Shown here piece after piece: positions 57,785-64,000 of a stretch of 64,000 nt of DNA; the first letter of the stretch is position 1; every line of letters starts with the position of its first letter. The notes under the pieces were generated by a model. It saw only the letters and a program-made list of their open reading frames with translations. It was not told the DNA's origin and searched no databases. The position numbers and the translations under genes are program-made. Source of the stretch: JBQQPY01 sp052258065 (GTDB taxonomy: Bacteria; Pseudomonadota; Gammaproteobacteria; Enterobacterales; Enterobacteriaceae); contig JBQQPY010000002.1 of the NCBI GenBank assembly GCA_052258065.1, positions 1,612,001 to 1,676,000 of the forward strand, given 5' to 3'.

Positions 57785-60571
57785 TTAGTGGGCCTGATCC
57801 CAATTTTTACCCACGCCTATGTCTACCTGCAGAGGTGCATCTAGCCTAAAACATCCCTCCATCAGCGCCTTTATCCTAACTTTAGCGCTCTCAACTGCAT
57901 TCTGCTGTACCTCAAACACTAACTCATCATGAACCTGCATCACCATGCGAACCGGCGGCGCTTCCTGCTGCAGCCAGTCATCGATCGCAATCATCGCCCG
58001 TTTAATTATATCGGCGGCGGTTCCTTGCATGGGCGCATTGATAGCCGCCCGCTCCGCGACTTTCTTGCGTATTCCGTTGCGCGAGTGGATATCGGGTAAA
58101 TAAAGCCGCCGCCCGTCCAAGGTTGCAACATAGCCTTGAATGGTAGCCTGTCTGCAGGTTCGTTCTATATAGTCCAAAACGCCGGGATACCGTTTAAAAT
58201 AAAGATTTATATATTGTTGTGCCTCCGAGCGCGATACCGACAGCTGACGCGCCAAACCAAAGGCGCTCATCCCGTAAATCAAGCCAAAGTTGATAGCCTT
58301 GGCGCTACGGCGCTGATCCTGCCTTACTTTCTTCAGCGACATGCCGAATACCTCAGCGGCGGTTACGCTGTGAATATCCTGGCCGGTGGAAAAAGCGTTC
58401 AGCAATCCGGGGTCGCGTGAGAGATGCGCCATGATACGCAACTCAATCTGCGAATAGTCTGCCGCTACGATAAGCGCCTCTGGCGGCGCGATAAACGCTT
58501 GACGTATCCGCCGCCCCTCATAATTACGTACTGGGATATTTTGCAGGTTTGGATTGCTTGAAGATAACCTTCCGGTAGCAGTTACGGCCTGATGATAGGA
58601 GGTATGCACTCGTTTTGACGCCGGGTTGATCATTTTCGGTAATTTATCGGTGTAGGTAGATTTTAGCTTAGCTAGGCAGCGGTATTCCAAAATCAGCTTC
58701 GGGAGGGGATAATCCAGCGCTAGCTCTGCTAGCACATCTTCCTCGGTAGAAGGAGCGCCACCTGGCGTTTTTTTCAGTACCGGCAGTTTTTGCTTATCGT
58801 ATAAAATCGTCTGCAGCTGTTTAGTAGAGGAAAGATTAAATGGTTCTTTAGATAACTGATAGGCCTCCTGTTCCAGGGCTTGCAGACGTTTAGTCATCTC
58901 TACTGAATGCGCGGCAAAAATGTTTTCGTCAATGAGTACACCTGTACGCTCAATGCGTGACAGGACCGCTACTAGCGGCATTTCAATTTCCTCAAAGACC
59001 TTTTTCAGCTCCGGCGATTGCTTTATGCGTGGCCACAGCGTTTGATGCAAACGCAGCGTTATATCGGCGTCTTCGGCCGCGTAGGGGGCGGCTTTTTCTA
59101 AAGCGATCTGGTTAAACGTTAACTGGTTGCGACCTTTACCCGCTATCTCCTCAAAGCTTACGGTATTCAGCTGTAAAAAACGATCCGCCAGGCTGTCTAT
59201 GTCGTGGCGGCCTGCGACGCTATTCAACACATAGGATTCTAGCATGGTATCAAATGATATGTCGGCTAACTCGATATCGTATCGTTTCAATACCCCGCGA
59301 TTGAATTTGAGATTCTGGCCAATTTTTCTGATAGCAGTATCTTCCAGAATTGGTTTTATCGCCGCTAATACCGCTACACAGTCAAGTTGGTCCGGTGCAT
59401 TCAGATAGTCGTGAGCCACAGGCAGATAAGCGGCTTCACCCGGACTTACGGCAAAGCACAGCCCTACTAAATTAGCAGTCAGTGTATCCAACTTGTCGGT
59501 TTCCGTATCAAAGGAGAACACGCCAGCGCTGCGGATCGCGGTAATCCACCGCTCTAGTGTAGCCATGTCGTTAATGATTTGATAGCCGTCTTTTGGGACT
59601 TTTTTAGAAGGCGCTTTTTCGGCGGCTGGGCGGTGCGTCGTAAAGGGCGAAGGCGGCGTGACAGTACTTTTGCGGCCCTGTAGCCATTTACCCGTTTCTA
59701 GGTTGCTCAGCCAGCGTTTAAATTCATAACGCTGAAATAACAGCATCAGCGGTTCAACCCGAGGCTCTTGAACCGTTAGCCGTTCATGTGGTAAATCTAG
59801 TTCTACGTCGGTTTTAATCTTCGCTAAGCGGTAGGAGAGGAAGGCCGTTTCGCGATGCTGTTCGAGTGTAGCGCTTATGGTTTTTGCCCCGCGGAATCTC
59901 AAGATACTCAGGCTATCAAGCTGTCGATACAGGGTTTCCAGATTCCCAAGTCCTTTCAATAATGCCCGAGCGGTTTTCTCCCCTATTCCCGGCACGCCCG
60001 GAATATTGTCGGACCTATCGCCTATCAGTGATAGATAATCAATGATAAGCGCAGGCGGCACGCCAAATTTTAGCTGCACCTCTTTCGGACCTAGAATGGT
60101 ATTCGACATTGTATTGAGTAGGGTAATTTGGGGCGATACCAGCTGCGCCATGTCTTTATCACCGGTGCTTATTAGCACATCGCGACCGTCCCGCGCCGCC
60201 GCAATTGCCAGCGTGCCGATCACATCATCGGCTTCAACACCGCTGATAACCAGAAGCGGCAGCCCTATTGCGTTGACCATCTCATATAACGGTGCTATCT
60301 GTCTGCGAAGATTGTCCGGCATAGGCGCCCGGTGGGATTTATAATGCTTAAACAATTCATCGCGAAAGGTCTTACCCTTGGCATCAAACACCGCTGCCAT
60401 ATGACTAGGCCGGTATTGCAGCAGTAAGCTTTTAAGCATATTCAATACGCCGTATATCGCTCCAGTAGGTTCCCCGACGCTATTAGTCAATGGCGGGAAG
60501 GCATGGTAAGCGCGGTAAAGATAGGAAGAACCATCTACCAGGATTAATGGGTTTTCTGCGATTTGGACCAT
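57785..60571 (-). CDS. polA: DNA polymerase I
   Basis: Fills gaps and removes RNA primers. The product has 928 residues, exactly the E. coli length. The 5' nuclease domain holds LILVDGSSYLYRAYHAFPPL, VFDAKGKTFRDELFKHYKSH and GVEADDVIGTLA with its metal-binding acids, and SDNIPGVPGIGEKTA. The proofreading domain keeps FSFDTETDKLD near 352-362 with both acids, and YAAEDADITLRL. The polymerase domain holds GRLSSSNPNLQNIPVR, VAADYSQIELRIMAHLSRD near 700-718, RRSAKAINFGLIYGMSAFGL (the O helix) and VMQVHDELVFE with the catalytic Asp, ending GVGKNWDQAH. All three activities look intact. Orientation with dsbA and engB is as in E. coli. Confidence 0.98.
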   Translation of the reverse strand: MVQIAENPLILVDGSSYLYRAYHAFPPLTNSVGEPTGAIYGVLNMLKSLLLQYRPSHMAAVFDAKGKTFRDELFKHYKSHRAPMPDNLRRQIAPLYEMVNAIGLPLLVISGVEADDVIGTLAIAAARDGRDVLISTGDKDMAQLVSPQITLLNTMSNTILGPKEVQLKFGVPPALIIDYLSLIGDRSDNIPGVPGIGEKTARALLKGLGNLETLYRQLDSLSILRFRGAKTISATLEQHRETAFLSYRLAKIKTDVELDLPHERLTVQEPRVEPLMLLFQRYEFKRWLSNLETGKWLQGRKSTVTPPSPFTTHRPAAEKAPSKKVPKDGYQIINDMATLERWITAIRSAGVFSFDTETDKLDTLTANLVGLCFAVSPGEAAYLPVAHDYLNAPDQLDCVAVLAAIKPILEDTAIRKIGQNLKFNRGVLKRYDIELADISFDTMLESYVLNSVAGRHDIDSLADRFLQLNTVSFEEIAGKGRNQLTFNQIALEKAAPYAAEDADITLRLHQTLWPRIKQSPELKKVFEEIEMPLVAVLSRIERTGVLIDENIFAAHSVEMTKRLQALEQEAYQLSKEPFNLSSTKQLQTILYDKQKLPVLKKTPGGAPSTEEDVLAELALDYPLPKLILEYRCLAKLKSTYTDKLPKMINPASKRVHTSYHQAVTATGRLSSSNPNLQNIPVRNYEGRRIRQAFIAPPEALIVAADYSQIELRIMAHLSRDPGLLNAFSTGQDIHSVTAAEVFGMSLKKVRQDQRRSAKAINFGLIYGMSAFGLARQLSVSRSEAQQYINLYFKRYPGVLDYIERTCRQATIQGYVATLDGRRLYLPDIHSRNGIRKKVAERAAINAPMQGTAADIIKRAMIAIDDWLQQEAPPVRMVMQVHDELVFEVQQNAVESAKVRIKALMEGCFRLDAPLQVDIGVGKNWDQAH

Positions 60572-60974
60572 AGCTTATTTCGTTCTTTTTAGTTAGCAAC
60601 TTAAGGAGCAGCATGCCACAGCTGGTATATAGAGGCGAATAGTTAGCCCAACATAAGAACAATAAAAATACCGAAAATGCGGCTAGAACTGAAGGATCAT
60701 GATATAGACAACTTAAAATTATAGGTTTTATTAGCAGTAGTAATATTTGCAAGGGTTAAGAAACTTTTTTATTAATTTATTAATATATAAATCGGTTAAT
60801 AAAAAATTTTATCATAAGGGCATTGTCATTGTGGATATAAACTTGCTATTAGCTATATAAAGGAAAAAGTGATTATCCGCTGGCAGATTAAAGAGACACT
60901 GCTGCTTTTGTCGCAGTCACAAACGACAACGCTGGCGGTCGTTAGCGTTATTCTTCATTTCGCTACGGGCTATA
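60572..60974. other. Spacer between polA and dsbA, no recognisable content
   Basis: This spacer has no gene that I recognise. It is AT-rich from about 60720 to 60880. Bases 60880-60960 are richer in GC but not assignable. Confidence 0.4.
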
Positions 60975-61598
60975 CTACTTTTGACTAAGTAAAAATTTCA
61001 CTATATCTGTGAATTGTTTAGTATAAGAGTCTATTGACGACATATCCAGTCCGTCATTTTTCACCATATATTTCCCATTGATAAACATCGCTGGTACAGC
61101 GCGAAGCTGCAGATCGGCAGCCGCTTTCTTCTGCTGTATGATCAAGGAGTTCACGACAAAGCTATTCCAGGTCGCGTCATATTCTTCTGCGCTTACGCCT
61201 GCTTTGATAAAGATCGCACGAATGTCATCCGGCGTCTGTATAGTCTGCGTTTTCTGCAGGGCATTAAACAGAAGCGGACTGACTTTGTCTTCTATCCTCA
61301 GTGCCAAGGCTACAGCCCAGGCCTGGGTAAGCTGTTTACCCATCGATCCCAGATAGTCAACATGATATTTAGCCATTTTGATGCCGGCTGGCAGCGCTTT
61401 TTTTACTCTACTGGAAATGTGATATACCTGCTCGAATTTATAACAGTGTAGGCAATAAAATGAGAAAAACTCTAGCACCTGGGAGTTACTGATCGCTGGC
61501 TTATCGAGCTGGATATATTGCTGACCTTCATTAAATTGCGCTGCCGCGGCACTGAATGCTAAGGTGATACCTAGCAACGAAAACCATATTTTTTTCAT
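60975..61598 (-). CDS. dsbA: Periplasmic thiol:disulfide oxidase DsbA with a CLHC active site
   Basis: Introduces disulfides into exported proteins and is re-oxidised by DsbB. The 207-residue product (E. coli 208) begins with a signal peptide (MKKIWFSLLGITLAFSAAAA, then QFNEGQQYI). The thioredoxin fold holds LEFFSFYCLHCYKFEQVYHI, where E. coli has FFCPHCYQFEEV, so the Pro of the CxxC dipeptide is replaced by Leu (codon CTA; motif at 61443-61454). The cis-Pro loop RAVPAMFINGKY and the helical insert are kept. Leu in place of Pro should shift the redox potential; CPHC is nearly invariant in enterobacterial DsbA. Otherwise intact. Confidence 0.96.
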   Translation of the reverse strand: MKKIWFSLLGITLAFSAAAAQFNEGQQYIQLDKPAISNSQVLEFFSFYCLHCYKFEQVYHISSRVKKALPAGIKMAKYHVDYLGSMGKQLTQAWAVALALRIEDKVSPLLFNALQKTQTIQTPDDIRAIFIKAGVSAEEYDATWNSFVVNSLIIQQKKAAADLQLRAVPAMFINGKYMVKNDGLDMSSIDSYTKQFTDIVKFLLSQK

Positions 61599-61749
61599 AG
61601 ATATCCTCTCTTTAAAATGAGTAATTTAGGTGTAAAACAATCTTGATTATATGCCTGACCATGCCAATATTGAGCCTATATCACATTCTAAAAGATAGAA
61701 CGGTTTCTTTTAAATAATTTAGGATTGATATTGTATCTATATTTTATAG

Positions 61750-62565
61750 ACTGCAATGACGTTTTACTATCCAAGACTGGGTTGTTACTCAGATTTGTTG
61801 ATGCTTGTTTTTATTCACATAAATAAGCGTGATCTTTTATTTCTGCAATTGTCTATAAAAATAAAGATTTCACAGTATCATTCAGAAAAATATGTAATCT
61901 TCTTTTTTGTGTCAAACAGTCTGAATCACGACCCAATGCTGATTGAGACAATTCCTTATTGCAGAGTCAGACATATGGGTGCGGTGTAAAGTGCTTTACC
62001 ATCATAGAAAAGATTTCTTTGCAGACTATCTTCTATAAACCTATTAAATTGCATAATTATACCATCCTTTTGTGGGTGCATCAGCGGGCTCAGAAAATGT
62101 TTTATATCAAGCTCTGCACATGAGCGGTTAAATTTATATTTCTCGGTAGCAGAACGTTTTCGCAGGCCAAAGAGACGGATAAATCTTATCGAGTCGCTTT
62201 TCCTGCACTCACGAAAAGATAACGTCGTGAGGTTTAATCGGGCTTTTTGGAAGAATTCACATTAAAATGAAGATAACCAGGCTCATAGATTGCAAACGCT
62301 TTGTGCTTTGGTTAATTCTATCTCGTTTTTATTATAGTGTAACGCTTAGCAAAAGTAGATTTTGACTCATTGCTTGCCTGACCGCAGATTAAGTTTAATT
62401 TCTTCCATGTTTTGCCAACTGCTATGTTGGGGAGCTATGGAAGATTTTCGGGCTTCAATTGCTTGGTTGATAAGGCTCACGATCCCCGTCCAGCAGGTTA
62501 TCCATAACTACAAAGAATTTACTATTATGATATATTTTCTATTCCTCTATCACTTTAAAAGTTTT
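61750..62565 (-). mobile_element. IS481-family relic, near full length
   Basis: Minus-strand frames give KHKAFAIYEPGYLHFNV and TSRRYLFVSAGKATR (62150-62320), then AHVQSLI and CTHKRMV (family PQTNGMV), and LCNKELSQSALG near 61935-61970 (family YNQQLPQSALG). Stops and shifts throughout. The open frames at 61756-61989 and 62362-62577 are chance frames in this relic. Bases 61599-61749 are empty. Confidence 0.65.
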
Positions 62566-62609
62566 CTTTATCTCTAGCTATAAATGCTGAAACCGCCAGT
62601 TTACTTCTT

Positions 62610-63425
62610 AAGATAACAAATCGCTTTTATCTATTTTTATTTATTAAATAGTCATTTATCTATATACTATAGCTAATTTTTTCTATGAGGTCTAAATGGC
62701 TTAATTTACAGTGAGGACCGAAGAGCGCGGATAATCAGATTGATTGAAGTCGGTGGCTCTGCACATGCAGCTGTGGATCGATATCAAATAGGCACTTCTA
62801 GTGCGGCTCATTTGAGTAAAAATTTCTTCAGACCGAAAGTTAAAGTTGCAAATCTAGAGAAAATCTGAACCGCGGATCGTGACTCATATTTTTTGATACT
62901 TTTGTCTGTTTACATAAAGAAGAGCAAGATTTCGTTTCTAAAATTGTCTGTAGAAATATAAATTTCTACAGACTCACTAAGAAGAATAAAGATGTGATCT
63001 TATTTTTTATTAATAAAATCTGAGTCACGACAGAGTCGCGTATTAAAAAATGATGCGTATTCTTATTGCATCCTAACGCTTATTAATGAGTCTTGTAATT
63101 TAAACTTTTCTGAAATACAAGACACTCTGAAAGTGCTTTCAGCATTTAAACTAGTTTTGCGACTCTGTCGCGCTTTTGTCGCCCATCATATGATTATGGT
63201 AAAAGCGTGCATATGCAGTTTTCTTTAGCTTCTTCCATTATTGACCGGATTTAAATCCTATCGAGATATAGCTTCCTAAGCTACAATTACTGCGCAGAAA
63301 ATCTTAAAAAAACTATTGATTCGCTGTACGATGCGATCGCTTAAGCTATTTGATTAATTTCCCATTATAAGAATCGTAACAATTTTGTTGTTGCCGGATA
63401 CAAACCGGAGATGAACAGTGCTCTA
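62610..63425 (+). mobile_element. IS630-family relic, first type, interrupted
   Basis: A forward copy from tcgcttttatctatttttat to the worn right end near 63425. It includes an N-terminal segment near IRLIEVGGSAHAAVDRYQIG (62740-62800) and the C-terminal LDRI-ILSRYSFLS-like end. An IS481 piece lies inside it at 62885-63060. Confidence 0.6.
62885..63060 (-). mobile_element. IS481-family fragment nested in the IS630 relic
   Basis: This stretch resembles 61795-61935 (for example tctgtttacataaagaagag against ttattcacataaataagcgt, and the shared gaatcacgac/gagtcacgac end). It separates two parts of the IS630 relic that are continuous in other copies. Confidence 0.45.
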
Positions 63426-63429
63426 GCTA

Positions 63430-63570
63430 AACTTGAGTCTTGACTTCATTGACTCTATAACTTCGGAACACTGATACCGTGCTGCTTGATGACGGTATTA
63501 AAAAGTGCTTATAATGCGATGCTCTCTATCAGGGTAGCTGCGAATCATGAATAATAAAGCTTAGTTATGA
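63430..63570 (+). mobile_element. IS1595-family relic
   Basis: A forward fragment (ataacttcggaacactgata ... ttgatgacggtattaaaaag) of the same type as 57540-57665. Bases 63571-64000 are AT-rich and hold nothing that I recognise. Confidence 0.5.
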
Positions 63571-64000
63571 GCAACCACATTTATTTTAATAAAACTAATT
63601 TTGTTTATTTGTTTTTAATTCTTTACTGATTTATATATTTATTTCTAATCTGGTGCGGATGATGGATTGATAGCTCTCTTTAATCTTTGTAGTGATATTT
63701 ATCATTTTATTTTGTTTAAAAAAACGCACATAAAGGTACAGAGCGCTTCTCGAGTTGCGATTTCAATCCGCTTTCTATCCGTCATTGTGCGCCTGAGTTT
63801 TCTTTTTCTATATTGTTAAAAAACAATAAACTATATATTTTATATATAATTACACTATTTTTTAAGCTTGGATTTTTAAACTCAGCGTGTAATCTGAGTT
63901 ATTTCATCATATTTTTCTTTATTATCTATATAGCTCAGCCAGCTCGAAGAAACTGTATGGCATTGTTGGTGTTTTTGTTATCAAGAAGTACGGTGTCAGT

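Noticed and set aside
61756..62577. Two open frames (77 and 71 codons) as small hypothetical genes
   Set aside because: Both lie on the strand opposite to a recognisable IS481 transposase relic.
1..64000. CRISPR arrays, prophage modules, tRNA or rRNA genes, or a clustered accessory system
   Set aside because: I looked for regular short repeats, integrase and phage structural words, tRNA T-arm patterns and rRNA words and found none. The repeats present are diverged IS relics. A covariance-model scan would be needed to exclude a missed tRNA or small RNA.

Overview
The window looks like chromosome from a gammaproteobacterium of the Enterobacterales that has become host-restricted, most likely a Sodalis-like insect endosymbiont partway through genome reduction (inference). 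Intact proteins are close to their Escherichia coli orthologues in sequence and length and keep the enterobacterial gene order. By my count only about 45% of the window is intact coding sequence. The rest is eroded DNA: long AT-rich spacers, relics of single genes, and many decayed insertion sequences. I recognise four groups of element relics from residual transposase reading: two kinds of IS630-family element, IS481-family and IS1595-family. I saw no tRNA, rRNA or CRISPR array.

Layout. 1-11.4 kb: adk, a frameshifted hemH behind a Fur-box-like site, and a lone trimeric autotransporter adhesin gene (7789-9101), all set in IS debris. 11.5-17 kb: the cyaA/hemC divergent locus with hemD, frameshifted hemX and broken hemY. 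19.7-22.6 kb: a recognisable oriC, then mnmG and a broken rsmG. 24.8-46.6 kb: the dense core, a nearly complete enterobacterial block on the minus strand (rpsB, tsf, pyrH, frr, dxr, uppS, cdsA, rseP, bamA, skp, lpxD, fabZ, lpxA, lpxB, a ghost of rnhB, dnaE, accA) with map divergent from rpsB. 46.6-64 kb: ruins again, holding islands of single kept genes (ftnA, yqcA, dapD, engB, polA, dsbA) and ghosts of yihX, yihY and yaeH.

Functionally the kept genes serve replication (dnaE, polA, oriC), translation (rpsB, tsf, frr, map, mnmG, engB), nucleotides (adk, pyrH), fatty acids (accA, fabZ), isoprenoids and undecaprenyl phosphate (dxr, uppS), phospholipid and lipid A synthesis (cdsA, lpxA, lpxB, lpxD), outer-membrane assembly and envelope quality control (bamA, skp, rseP, dsbA), lysine/peptidoglycan precursor supply (dapD), part of the haem pathway (hemC, hemD) and iron storage (ftnA). 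The cell therefore still builds a Gram-negative envelope, and the adhesin would be a client of BamA.

The strongest unusual signal is a set of genes whose only visible lesion is a frame error at a short run of one base: pyrH (A7 just after the conserved start), the YadA-like adhesin (T9 in the leader) and hemX (A6). Since pyrH is normally essential, these are candidates for rescue by polymerase or ribosome slippage, or for phase variation in the adhesin. Other notable lesions are a 28-base deletion that removes the tail of LpxD, a one-base deletion in hemH, a DsbA active site reading CLHC instead of CPHC, and a CyaA cut just after its catalytic domain.
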